From assembly GCA_003116975.1 (NCBI GenBank), contig BGKB01000059.1:248001-312000 (forward strand): DNA of 64,000 nt. Direction: 5' to 3'. Numbering within the stretch: position 1 is the first letter of the stretch; each line of letters begins with the position of its first letter. The notes below the pieces were generated by a model. The model was not told the DNA's origin, did not search any database, and worked only from the letters and a program-made list of their open reading frames with translations. Positions 27,691 through 37,871 of this stretch are shown piece after piece. A program made the position numbers and the translations under genes. The DNA is from Aurantiochytrium sp. KH105 (lineage: Eukaryota > Sar > Bigyra > Thraustochytrida > Thraustochytriidae).

Positions 27691-29134
27691 GATTCGTCTT
27701 CGGTACGTGGTCTTTCCTGCTCGTCGTCGGAGACGAGACTATCGTTTGCGCGCGCGTCTTGCGAGCGCACGCACGTCCGCCCAGACAAGCTGTATATGTA
27801 CGTATGATTGATGTTTCACGCAAACGTCGTTGCGGTCGGTCGATTGAGGAACCGCGCCTATTATGCAAACCTCCCACGCCTTCGAGGAGCCGAGGCTGAG
27901 TCGCTTGCTGTCTGCGCAGCCCTTGTCGCCGTCTGCAACGCCTTGCACACGCCGCTTCTGCCAGCGTGCGCTCGCGAGCTCTGATCCTTCTGCGCAAAGC
28001 CGCAGTTCGCGGCCAAGGTCGAGGCAGGTTATCTATCTATCAAGACTGAGAGACAGTCACACGGGCAGGCGAAAATTCGAGCCACCCCCGGGTCCCTCTT
28101 GCCCGCCGGCCCCTCGCGCGCCTGCGGCCGGCGACGTGCGCGTGAGCTGAGCCTTGCGCCGGTTCTCCTCCCGCTGTCCCGCGCCGCCTCGCGCGAGCTC
28201 GAGCTCGCCTCGCCTTGCCTTGCCTTGCGTCGCGGCGCGTCTCGGCTCTGGTCTGCGCCGCGGAAGACGTTGGCTGGCGTTAAATTAATCGCGCCGCCGA
28301 TCTCGCAGACTGCGCGGCGCGACCCGCTCGCAACGCGCGCCTCGGCGGCCGCGCGCGCTCGCTCGCGGCGCAGACGCAGACGCAGACGCCGTCGCCTCGC
28401 CGCTCCGCTCCGCCGCTGCCGCGCGCTGCTCGGACGGCCGGTCGAAGCGGGGGAAACTGGTATGGTCTGGGACGCGGCGCACGGGCGCAGACGAAAAAGA
28501 GAAGGAATGAAAGACCTTGTCTTTGGTGGACGCCTTGCGCAGGACGATCGCGACGCTGGAGCTCGCGGGAAAGATGGGGATGCTGGAGCTCGCGAGGCGA
28601 GGATGGAGGCGCGAAGACGAGGGACGCGATGGGCTGGGGCCGAAATGGACGGGGCTGGACGAGGCAGGCCACGTCGGAGAGCAGGACGAGGACGTTGCGG
28701 ACGTTGGAGATGCAGGAAAGCTGTTAGGATGTGCATGTATACCGGGTATGAGTAGCTTGGAGCCGTAGGCGACAAGCTGGTTGATCTTGGGTCACGATTA
28801 ACAGTAAGGTAACTGAGAGGACGACGAGTGGGCAAGCAAGCGAGGCCAGCTGGGAGAATCAGCGCCGAGACGGAGCGAACGGAGGTAGGCGAGGCCGAAA
28901 AGTCGAAGAAAGAGGGAGAATGAACGAACGCTGGAGAGCCCCGCGACCGCGACACGAAGTCATCGGAGTCGTGTATGCTGGAGAGGTATGCTGACGGGTT
29001 GACTGACAGTGACGTGAATCATGGCAGGGGGCAGAGAGGGTATCGCAAAGCAAGGACGAATCGATCTTTCTCTCCGTCTGCAGCTGCTGCTGCAGCTGCT
29101 GCGACTTGGCGGGGGTCTCTCCAAGGACTGAGGT

Positions 29135-29136
29135 GA

Positions 29137-29203
<67 letters not shown>
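29135..29203. repeat. (GAAA)n microsatellite, about 17 copies
   Basis: A near-perfect tetranucleotide array with purines on the plus strand, in intergenic DNA. Confidence 0.95.
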
Positions 29204-30482
29204 GAAATAGCAAGGGATGCAGCGGCCAGCCGCGCACGGTTTGCAGTACACGAACCGAGCACGTCGCGGGACCGCCGATAAGCGAGGTGGCTGCAAAAAC
29301 CGTTCGTGCAACCGACACTCGTGTCTCCCTCTCTCGAACGAAAGCTTGGTCTTTCGTAATGCATCGCGGCAATGTCAGCCGCTCGCCGCCGGCCTTGACC
29401 GCAATTCTGCATCGCATCGCGTGCTCGGACGCCTTCCCTGGCTTTGTGGGTGGCCAGGCCGGCGAGTCGTTCGTTTTACGCAGCGATGGCGGTTCACGCG
29501 AGTCCAACCGTCGTTGGGCGACTGTGGGCCTCTTCTTCATAGCGTCGGTTGCAAGCCGCGCCCCACAGCGTGGCCATTGTGCGAGCGATGTGAGCGGCAG
29601 GGCGTTGCCGTTGTCCTGTAACTTGCATGGTCTTTGACGCAACCCCACCGGACTGGGAGCGAGCGTCTGGCTCGCCGCATCACTCGTAGCTTTGGCCAGA
29701 TACGGAAGTTTCGACATTTTGTTGATCACCCGTGTACAGCATGAATGAAATGAATTCACAAGCAACTGCTGCGAGCTTCCCAACGTCGTTGCGTTGGCGA
29801 AAGGGAAAATGGCATCTCTCGTGGCCGCTCGATCAGACTGTATAAAGTTATCACGGGAAAGTAAGAGTAGACCTAAGCCCTATACGAAGGGCAAAACTAG
29901 TACACGACGAACAGGATACAGCAAGCTCTCTCGACAAGCCAAGAAGGAAAGAAAGAACTTGAAGTTTGCTTTGCAAAGTGGAGAAATGATCTCTCGCTGG
30001 TCTTTTGTCACGTTTTGCAAAGGCGAAAAAAAAAGGTGAAGGCTCATTCTGTTCGACGCTGTCTACCGCGCTCTCGCACATCACATCTCATCTCAACTCA
30101 TCCCATATCTCACCGTCAAGATCTCATTTCCTACCTTCCTCCCTTCCGCCATCCTCGAAACCATCCACATCGCGGCACACCTCCAGCTCTTCCTATCCCT
30201 CCTTTTCTCCCAGTCAGGCAGGCCAGCAACCCGCGCAACCAAGCAAGCAGCAGCGCAATCCTCCGCATCGCGCGCGAGCCTGGCGCTCGCTCCTCTCGTC
30301 GTCCCAAGCCCGGCCGCAGCCGTGGTTCCGCGTCGGTTCCGCGCTCGGTCCGCGGGTCGCGAAGGATCAAGCGGATTGATTCGTCAGCCGCCTGCCTGCG
30401 CAGAGCAGAAAGCAAGGCGACCACCGGCCGAGGCGCGGAGCTCGACGCCCCGGCGCGCGGCAGCGACGGGCACGCAGGCGGG

Positions 30483-30530
30483 NNNNNNNNNNNNNNNNNN
30501 NNNNNNNNNNNNNNNNNNNNNNNNNNNNNN
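30483..30530. other. Assembly gap (48 Ns)
   Basis: A run of 48 N bases. The same ten-base word CGCAGGCGGG stands immediately before and after it, so the gap probably sits inside an unresolved GC-rich tandem repeat and its true length is unknown. It lies about 225 bases upstream of the RBBP6-like start. Confidence 0.98.
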
Positions 30531-30755
30531 CGCAGGCGGGCGCGCGGGCCGGCAACGCCCCGCGGCGGCGAGCCGACCGGCGCGGCGCGGCGCGGCGCGG
30601 GCCGAAGCGGTTTCTTTCATTCTTTCGCTCGACGAGGCCGACTTCGCTGGCCGTCGAGGCCACTCTCGCGAGCGCAGGTCCACGCGGGCGCGGGCAGCAG
30701 CGCGGACGAGGAGAGGAAGGCGAGGCGGGGGCCTTTGCCGCGGCAGACAGCGAAG

Positions 30756-33200
30756 ATGCCGTCCAAAGTGACGTACAAGTTCAAGAGCGCGCGAGATTTT
30801 GATCACATCACGTTCAATGGCAACTTTATCTCGCTGGGCGACCTGACGCAGCGCATCGTGGAGAAGAAGCGGCTCATGAGCAAGCAAGGTCAAGATTTCG
30901 AGCTCGTACTCTCCAATGCAGCGACGCGCGAAGTTTACCGCGGTGACGACACCCGCGTGCCCAAGAATGTGCAAATCATCGTGCAGCGCGTCCCCGTTAT
31001 TGGCGGGGGCCTGCAAGCCAAGATGCGTGCTGACAAGAGCGGCGGCGGCATGCGTGGCAGCGGCGGCGCAGGTGCAAATGCGGGTGCCGGCGGCAAGCAA
31101 ATCGGCGACATTCTTGACGAAGATGACGACGACGACGATGCAGACGCTGCTGACGATGGCGGCGCTGCGAGCGGCGGTGCCTCGTTGGCCTCCCGCTTGG
31201 CGCAAATCGCCTCGCAAAAGAGCAAGCAGATGAAAGACCAGATGCGCAAGCAGCGCGGCAAGCAGACGCGTTCGAACATGTCGGGCCCGCCTGGATCCTC
31301 CATCGGAGGCGTCCATGGCTATGGCGGATACGGACGCAACAACAACCAAGATCCCAGCCGCGCCGTAAGCAAGGGCATCCCCAAGAGTTTTCTTGCCTCC
31401 GCCGAGTCTGCCAAGGCTGCCGACGCTGCAGCGGCAGGCGGAGACGCAGCGGCAGGCGCAGAGGCCGGTTCAGGCGAAGGCGCCGGCAGCAGCGCTAGCG
31501 CGACCGACGGCGCCTCGGCGCAGAGCGCTGCGCGGTCTGCGGGCTGGGGGCGTTTCCAGACGGATGCGCGCTTTCAAGAGCGTGTCAAGGCTAGTGGCGG
31601 GGCTACCTCGCGTCTTTCTGACGATGAATTGCGAAAACGCATTGATGAGGCCAGTGTGCCTAAGGATTTATTGTGTGAGCTGACTGGAAAGCTTCTCAAA
31701 GATGCGGTTGTTCTCCCCTGCTGCAATAAGGCATGCAGTGCGGAGGACATTCAAGGAGCGCTTGTAAAGAGTCAATTCGTATGTCCCTTGTGCCAGACCC
31801 CTGACGTGAGCTTGGACACGTTGCGTTCTAACCATGTTTTGCGTAAGCGCGTCAATGACTTTCTCGAGAGTCAGCGTGATAAGCTCGAGACCGGCGCGGC
31901 TCTTGAGAAGGAGCGCGCTGCCGCTCTTACCGAGAATGAACGCCAGCGCCGCCTCATGGACTCCAAGTCGTACACGCGCCCGGACGCCATTCTCGAGCTT
32001 GGTGCGTCAAAGTCATCCCCGGATGCCGTCGCTGAGGCGCGGGAGCATGAGACTCATGATGCTGCCGCTGCCGCTGCCGCTGCCACCTCTTCCGCGGAGG
32101 ATGGCTCCGCAACAGCTGATCAGAAAGCTGCAGCATCTGCCGATGCCGATGCCGCCACCGCCGAAAAGAAGGCGTCAGATGAGCCTAGCGCCGAGGCTCA
32201 GGGAGACGCGCAAGCGAGCTCGCCTGCGTCCCAGCCCGGCAATACCTCCAACAATAACAATGAAAATGCTAGTACTCGAGGAGGCTGGACGCAAATTTCA
32301 CGCCGTGATGGCCCCCCGGCAGAGGGGTACGATTCATATGATCGTTCGTATGATCGTTCCTACGACCGCCCCTACGATCGTTATGGTCGAGGTCGCTCGC
32401 CTCCACGCGGCCGCTACGAAGCCCCTACATCGCGCCGTCCGTACCCGGATGACCGTGACCGGGGCTACTGGAATGACCGCAATAATGACCGCTATGATTC
32501 GCGCGGTGGAGGCGGCGGCGGTGGCTATTACCGTGGCCGAGGTCCTCCGCAAGATCGTGGATACCCGCGCAGGGGTCGGAGCCCGAGCCCTCGCGATCGT
32601 TGGGCGCGTCGCGGACCTCCCACCGGCGCTGGGATGCGACCCCGCAGTCGTAGTCCTCCTCGTTACAACAACCGTGGCACAGGACGGAGCCCGAGCCCGC
32701 GTTTCCGCGATGCCAGAGATGCTCGGGATCCCCGCAGAAATCCCAGAGACGTACCTCCCCCTCGTCGCGATTCGCGTGACTATTCACCTGCCCCGTCTGC
32801 TTCGGGGCGTGAACGCGAAGATGAGCGTCGCAGATCGCACTCTTTTGACCGCGAACAAGATGTGCGTCGTAGGTCAGAGTCACGTGATCGTGATGCAGAG
32901 ACACGTAGTCAAGACAATGTCCAGGCTCAGGAAGAGACGGCGCCTGAGGATCGTGCATCTGGTCACGACGAAAGCATGACGGAGTCTCGTTCTGGTGACA
33001 ATGCTCGTGGACGAGATAGCGACAATGCTGGCGGTGACAAGCGCGGTAACAACTCCCGAAAGCGCCGTCGTAACAACAACAACAACAACAACAATAACAA
33101 CAACAACAACCGCGGCAACAACAGTAACAACAACCGTGGCAATCAGAACAAGAAGCGTCCACACGAGAAGAACTCCAGTGGTAACAATAACAACAATAGC

Positions 33201-33235
<35 letters not shown>

Positions 33236-33362
33236 CCAGGCGAAACGCCAACGTACGGACAAGAATAACAATAGCAACAACAACAATGGAGGTGGGAAAG
33301 GTTCGTTCAAGAAGAAGAACAACGGCGGAGGCGGTCCGTCGCAGGAAGGCGGTAAGTCCTCC

Positions 33363-33415
<53 letters not shown>

Positions 33416-33476
33416 CGACAAACAGCAAGGCGGGCAAAAGAACCGAAAGCGTCGTGGTGGACGCGGCCGTAACTAG
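30756..33476 (+). CDS. RBBP6/Mpe1-like protein: DWNN domain, reduced RING/U-box, RS and poly-Asn tail; no zinc knuckle
   Basis: A 906-residue, single-exon protein. Residues 1-80 (MPSKVTYKFKSARDFDHITF) form the ubiquitin-like DWNN domain that defines RBBP6 (human) and Mpe1 (yeast), factors in pre-mRNA 3'-end cleavage and polyadenylation. The segment SKGIPKSFL near 205-213 matches the stretch that normally follows the CCHC zinc knuckle, but no CxxC...H...C knuckle precedes it. A RING/U-box-like domain lies at about 303-345 (DLLCELTGKLLKDAVVLPCC to FVCPLCQTPDVS). The C-terminal half is disordered and rich in Arg/Tyr/Asp, SPSPR and Ser-Arg repeats. It ends in long Asn runs coded mostly by AAC and a basic KNRKRRGGRGRN tail, consistent with RNA binding and nuclear localisation. 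The start was chosen at the DWNN Met although the frame is open upstream. Confidence 0.9.
33068..33417 (+). repeat. AAC-repeat tracts coding for poly-asparagine in the RBBP6-like gene
   Basis: Several in-frame AAC-dominated arrays (about 33071-33135, 33181-33240 and 33361-33417) encode Asn runs. Their codon purity suggests recent slippage expansion within the C-terminal tail. Confidence 0.85.
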
Positions 33477-33609
33477 GTGCTTTGTTTGATCCGCTTCGTT
33501 TTTGCCCATGCACTCAGGACTCGAAATGAAGAGACAAAAAATGAACGAGTGACCCAATTTTTACTTCTTTTTACTTTCAAACAATTTACAACTTGAGGGT
33601 GTAATACTT

Positions 33610-34395
33610 TTACTGGCAGGCTGGGAGATCGAGTCCTCCACACATGGAGGACACTATGGAAACGACGAGAACGACAATGATGATAAAGAGAACAAGCATG
33701 CCTCGAACCGAGCGCACGTGGGACAGAAAACCTCCCGGGCGTGCCCGCCGTGACCCTCGTGCGTCAAAACGCATAGAGCTTAGCCCACGCCGAGGCTCGT
33801 GGCTATGCTTACCATTGCCGTTGTAAGGCTGCTTTTCCACGAGCAACTCGATCTTTTCGCCGCGCCGCAGTAGTTTTTCTACATTGGCCACGGCCGGTCC
33901 CTGCGTTGCTTGTTGCGAGCCTGGCGACATCCATCCGTGATTAATGTACGAAGCCTCGGAACGTCGCGGGTCTGCGTAAAAGTCCATTTGCTTTCGCAGC
34001 ACCCGCGAAAAGCCCTCGTTAAATGCCAGTGCGCCTGCTTCGAGCACAGCATCCCGTGGATACGTGGCCTTGAAGCGTTCCTTGACGTCTTCCAAAAAAG
34101 CAAAGGCAAGCTTGCGAGAGAACTGTTCGTCCGTAAGGCACAGGAAAGCAATGTTGGCCTCGCGAATAAAGTGGAACGCGTAGTCGTCGTAAATATATGA
34201 CATTCGCGTCTGCTCGCTGGCCTGAATTTTGGCAAGAAGAACTCTTGCCACCGAAGGGAAGTTTCCTGACGTTGATGTGTGCTCCACCAGCGGCGTGATG
34301 CCCCTGGCAACGACTGCGTACACGAGCCTGCTTGCGCCACCGTTGGTTGCTGCAGTCGGCAGACTAGGTTTGCCATTTGTTGCGGTTGACGTCAT
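33610..34395 (-). CDS. VAMP7-like longin R-SNARE
   Basis: A 261-residue tail-anchored membrane-fusion SNARE. A longin domain occupies about 22-140 (SRLVYAVVARGITPLVEHTS, YIYDDYAFHFIREANIAFLC, FLEDVKERFKATYP). The R-SNARE motif follows, with VEKLLRRGEKIELLVEK and R178 as the probable zero-layer arginine. The transmembrane segment is at about 233-251 (MLVLFIIIVVLVVSIVSS), followed by MCGGLDLPAC, which resembles the lumenal end of VAMP7. Between LVEK and the membrane there are about 44 residues, where VAMP7 has about 28, and this part is Arg/Gly/Pro-rich rather than a clean heptad helix. A GTAAGC inside it could be a donor: removing 57 bases to a CACGAG acceptor would keep the frame. The second half of the SNARE motif is therefore uncertain. 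It would act on endosomal or vacuolar fusion. It is convergent with the RBBP6-like gene, only 133 bases between stops. Confidence 0.85.
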   Translation of the reverse strand: MTSTATNGKPSLPTAATNGGASRLVYAVVARGITPLVEHTSTSGNFPSVARVLLAKIQASEQTRMSYIYDDYAFHFIREANIAFLCLTDEQFSRKLAFAFLEDVKERFKATYPRDAVLEAGALAFNEGFSRVLRKQMDFYADPRRSEASYINHGWMSPGSQQATQGPAVANVEKLLRRGEKIELLVEKQPYNGNGKHSHEPRRGLSSMRFDARGSRRARPGGFLSHVRSVRGMLVLFIIIVVLVVSIVSSMCGGLDLPACQ

Positions 34396-35074
34396 TTTCT
34401 CCTGGCAGGTGGCCGGCTGCCTGGCCCAGCCCCGCTGGGCTCAGGATCTTGAGCACCCTCTCTCTCTGGCCCCGTTCCCGCGTACTCTTCAATCCCGGAC
34501 GTTGATGCTTGCGCTCGGGTCGATCGATCTTTTCTTTCCGGTTGCGCGGTTGGTTTTCAGTTTGCTGTTGCCATGAAGATTGTTTATCCTATCACAAGCT
34601 TTTTACAGAGCAAATCCTTATCCGCAACCCAAATTGGCATCTCAGCCCACTTTTGTCATCTCATTGAGGTTGAAATCCTTGACTGTGCGTGCGCTTGCGA
34701 CACTGAGACTTTTGCTTCGCTGGTTGCGAGATAAACGCGAAGGATCCTTGTGATCGACGCAAACGCCTGGACTTCGTCGGAGATATCTTTCCAAGCGCTA
34801 TTGTATTTTTTTTATTTTTTTTTGTTCTTCGTTCTTGAATAAGAGATCTAGAATCAAGATGGCTACGCATACGCCTTGCGGGTAGACCTGCGTCCTCATC
34901 TGATCCCTGGCTCATCTTGCATGCGCGCGAGGAAGCACAGCGGGTTTCGACACACTGCTGGCGGCAGAGGAAATCACAATAGAAAAAGCAAGCATTGTAA
35001 AACAAAAAGCGTGAAAAGACTTTTCAAAGACTCGAACACCAAAACTTCATCGTCTCTCGAAGAAAAAAGGTGAA
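34396..35074. other. Divergent promoter region between longin SNARE and UPF0598 genes
   Basis: This 680-base interval separates two divergent starts. It has pyrimidine-rich stretches near 34450-34570, a T-tract near 34806-34828 and no supported gene. Confidence 0.5.
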
Positions 35075-35803
35075 ATGATGATGCTACTTCGCAGTAGGCG
35101 TGCGCTGCGCGGGCTACGCTCGGCAACGGGGCCGCTTGCAGAGGAAACTTGCCGCCACGCAAGAGTGCCTGCTATGACAAGTCTCATGGGGTTGAGAGCA
35201 CTGTCGCGAGATGCCGAGCAGGCTCGCAATGCCGACGCAGAGCCTCGATACGCGGAGGAGCTGCAAAAGGCGCAAATCAAGGAGCCCGAGTTTTACGACC
35301 GGCTCGCGGAAGAGCGCAAGTACTTTTATCACGTTGACCTGCTAGGTCGACTGTATCTTGAAGACATGCTGCCCAAGAACATTGCAACTTCACTCAAGTC
35401 TCCCAAGTTTCTCAACTTTTTCTTCACGCGTTTGCGTCCCAACGAGCTCGGGGAGTTCGAGGAATATCCCTTTGTGTCGCCCTGTGGCAAGGAGATGAAT
35501 TACATCCGTCCGGCTGACACTCCCATTGTTTTTGACAAGCTTGAAAAGGATGAAAAGGACGGCAAAGAGTACCTTTACTACGCCGCAGACATGAAGGAGC
35601 CTTTTGACCCGAGCTTGCTCGAGTGGGCCGCGGACACTGACCGTCTTTACTACCCTGTGCGAAACCACAAGCGTATGAAGGGCCATCGGGCGCTTGTGCG
35701 CTCGCACCTTGCCGTGCAGCTGTCCCAGAACTTTGTTCTAGACGGTGATGACATCTACCTCGACTGGAATGGTGATCAACATTTGATCAAACTAGTTCAT
35801 TAG
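35075..35803 (+). CDS. UPF0598 (C8orf82-like) protein, probably mitochondrial
   Basis: A 242-residue, single-exon protein. Residues about 79-230 match the UPF0598 family: EERKYFYHVDLLGRLYLED, SPKFLNFFFTRLRPNELGEF, YPFVSPCGKEMNYIRPADTP, RLYYPV, and RSHLAVQLSQNF. The human member is C8orf82, whose biochemical role is not established. The N-terminus (MMMLLRSRRALRGLRSATG) is Arg/Leu-rich without acidic residues, as expected of a mitochondrial presequence. Length is close to the family norm (about 200-250). The start at the first of three consecutive Met codons is the natural choice, but translation could begin at any of the three. Confidence 0.88.
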   Translation: MMMLLRSRRALRGLRSATGPLAEETCRHARVPAMTSLMGLRALSRDAEQARNADAEPRYAEELQKAQIKEPEFYDRLAEERKYFYHVDLLGRLYLEDMLPKNIATSLKSPKFLNFFFTRLRPNELGEFEEYPFVSPCGKEMNYIRPADTPIVFDKLEKDEKDGKEYLYYAADMKEPFDPSLLEWAADTDRLYYPVRNHKRMKGHRALVRSHLAVQLSQNFVLDGDDIYLDWNGDQHLIKLVH

Positions 35804-36212
35804 GCCTATTTCTCAGATCTGACTCGGAATACAAAGGAAGACAATGACATGCTGCCCGCGTCAGAACTGCCCGTTGCTTGCCTACAGACCTTTGTATACA
35901 GCTATAAAGCGCCCTCAATTTTAAAATCATCTTGTTCTTATCAACTCAAATCACGTGGTTGATGCGTAGGCACGGGCTCATACCACGTCACGATTCGTAA
36001 ATGAACACCCGAGAGAAGTGCTTTTCAGCTGCTTGCGTGGCACCGCTTGCAATCTCACGACGCATTTTTCTTTGGGAAGACTTGACAAATCGTGGACCTT
36101 CGAAATGGCAGTGACGGACATGACAAATATTTTCTTTTAGGAATTAGGGAAATAGATGGTACAAGGATTATGATATTGCCCGCCTCTTCTCGCACGACAT
36201 CGTGCGCGTACG
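35804..36212. other. Convergent intergenic region, no feature seen
   Basis: A 409-base gap between the convergent UPF0598 and MFS stops, presumably both 3' UTRs. Nothing else is supported. Confidence 0.5.
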
Positions 36213-37871
36213 TTAGGGTTCTTCCGCTGACGCGACGACACGCGCACCGGGAAGAAGAAGAGGTTCCTCAATGTCGGACGAGACCACGTCGTCGCGAAGA
36301 TCCGGATGCTCCTCGTAGAGACGCGAATGAGAAGGCGCGAGAATTCGCTTCGAGGTAGATTCGAGCTCGCGAAGAGGACCAAAAATAGAAAGAATCGCGG
36401 CAACGGCAGCAATGACGGAACCAGCAACGAATGGGACCTGAGGCGCATTGAGGGTGCGCGAAAAGTAGGCAAAGGCTTGAGAAAAGGTAAAGGGTCCAAC
36501 GACGCTTGCAAGACCACCGACGGCAGCAAGGGTTCCAAGCGCAAAGCCTTGCTCGCTCGCACCCATGGCCGAAGAAATGAGCATATTTGAAGAGACGTTG
36601 ATGAGCATTGCAAACGCAGTAGGGAGCGTGTTGGCAAAGACGACTCCCCGGTAGGGAAAAAAGTGCAAAGAGGCATAGATCACCATGTGAAGCGAATTGC
36701 AGACTTGACTGATGGAAAGAATCGTGCTGCTGTGGACCTTGGCGCGCTCAAGTGCTGGGAGAACAAAGACATTGACGCAAAATCCCATGGCGCCAAGCGT
36801 GGCAAAGATGAAGGCGCCAAATTCGCGTGCTCCAGCCTGATCGAGATCGAGGACCTCGTCGCAGTAGGAGAGCATAATTTCGCGAACCCCGGCCTCGGGA
36901 AGCATGGCAAGAAAGTAAAGAAGGGCAACCCAGCGCATAATGGATGACTGCGTGAGCAACTTGAGCGGCGCGAGCGGATTGAGCGTGCGGCCCATGGTAA
37001 ACTTGTTGCGACGCACCACGGGCAAGGACTCCTTGACAACGGTCATGATGTAGACCATAAGTGCGGCGTTGACTCCCAGGGTGAGGAGGGCGACTTGGGC
37101 GACCGAGAGCTTGGACGTAACGCCAGCGAGCACAGGACCCAGCACGAGCCCAAGGGCCGCAAGCCCGCCCAGCAAGCCAAGCTGGCTTGTGCGCACCCGC
37201 ACAGTGTAGATGTCGGCAATGTAAGCATTAAAGAGAGACATAAGCAGAGTGCCCATGTTGCTGTTGCCCAAAATTCCCGCAAGGATCACGGACGAGTAAT
37301 ACGCGTACGGAGACTTGCCATTGGTGACGACGAGTGCAACCGTGGGCAGGCACGAAATGAGCAGTGCAATGACGAGCAAGGGACGACGGCCGTACACGTC
37401 GGAAAGCCTTCCGAGAAGCGCCGCGGAGAAGAAGGCGCAGAGATTGCTCACCGAGTCGACGGCGCCTGTGATGGCCTGGGCCGTGGGAAAGTTGGGCTTG
37501 CATTGGTCGAGGTCTTTTTCTTCCGGATCGCAGTGGGCAAACCAGTTGGCTGCGACCGAGGGCATCATGCTAAAGAGGAGCATGCTCTGCAGCGTGTAGA
37601 TGAAGATCACAGGCATCATGTGCAGCGTCGAGGGGCCCCCAGACACGCACAGTCGTGTGTCGTCCCGAAGGCCCGGGTCATCCGGCTCCTCGGGCTCCTC
37701 GGGCTCCTCGGGCGCATGCGCACGTCCGGTTGCGCTGGCTGCCATGGCGTAGGCCCCAGCGCTCTCGTCGTGCTCCTGCTGCCCTTGCGCCTGCCCGCGC
37801 TGGCCCTCGGCGGCCTCCTCGTGCGCCTCGTCGGCTCGGCCATTCTGCCCGTCGGGCCCGTGCTGCGCCAT
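36213..37871 (-). CDS. Major facilitator superfamily transporter (HIAT1/MFSD14- or SLC46-like)
   Basis: A 552-residue polytopic membrane protein. Residues 1-85 are a hydrophilic Glu/Pro/Gly-rich cytosolic leader, then about twelve hydrophobic segments follow, beginning at LHMMPVIFIYTLQSMLLFSM. The loop 2-3 signature of the superfamily is present as GRLSDVYGRRPLLV. FNAYIADIYTVRVRTSQLGL with GLVLGPVLAG in the fifth segment is reminiscent of HIAT1/MFSD14 and SLC46 transporters. The loop between segments 1 and 2 contains CDPEEKDLDQCKPNF with two cysteines that could pair. A second half (SSIMRWVALLYFLAMLPEAG, then NMLISSAMGASEQGFALGTL) completes the fold. The substrate cannot be deduced. A later Met near residue 43 is an alternative start that would keep all membrane segments. 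Confidence 0.88.
   Translation of the reverse strand: MAQHGPDGQNGRADEAHEEAAEGQRGQAQGQQEHDESAGAYAMAASATGRAHAPEEPEEPEEPDDPGLRDDTRLCVSGGPSTLHMMPVIFIYTLQSMLLFSMMPSVAANWFAHCDPEEKDLDQCKPNFPTAQAITGAVDSVSNLCAFFSAALLGRLSDVYGRRPLLVIALLISCLPTVALVVTNGKSPYAYYSSVILAGILGNSNMGTLLMSLFNAYIADIYTVRVRTSQLGLLGGLAALGLVLGPVLAGVTSKLSVAQVALLTLGVNAALMVYIMTVVKESLPVVRRNKFTMGRTLNPLAPLKLLTQSSIMRWVALLYFLAMLPEAGVREIMLSYCDEVLDLDQAGAREFGAFIFATLGAMGFCVNVFVLPALERAKVHSSTILSISQVCNSLHMVIYASLHFFPYRGVVFANTLPTAFAMLINVSSNMLISSAMGASEQGFALGTLAAVGGLASVVGPFTFSQAFAYFSRTLNAPQVPFVAGSVIAAVAAILSIFGPLRELESTSKRILAPSHSRLYEEHPDLRDDVVSSDIEEPLLLPGARVVASAEEP

Larger units (their letters stand above)
27691..30755. other. Divergent intergenic region upstream of B56 and RBBP6-like genes
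   Basis: This 3-kb region between divergent starts holds a (GAAA)n array at 29135-29203, a very GC-rich zone at about 28080-28480 and an assembly gap at 30483-30530. Several overlapping open frames of up to about 300 codons on both strands are low complexity and lack domains. The frame of the RBBP6-like gene stays open upstream to 30015, across the gap, but the DWNN domain starts at 30756, so this is treated as 5' leader. Confidence 0.55.

Noticed and set aside
28029-28955. 308-codon minus-strand frame in the region upstream of the B56 gene
   Set aside because: It is Ser/Arg/Pro/Ala low complexity and is matched by an equally long plus-strand frame, as expected of stop-poor GC-rich DNA.
29135-29203. 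Regular repeat array considered as CRISPR-like
   Set aside because: It is a tetranucleotide microsatellite without spacers, in a eukaryotic context.
30015-30755. Upstream extension of the RBBP6-like frame across the assembly gap
   Set aside because: It has low-complexity Arg/Pro/Ser composition and runs through unknown bases, while the DWNN domain begins exactly at the Met at 30756.
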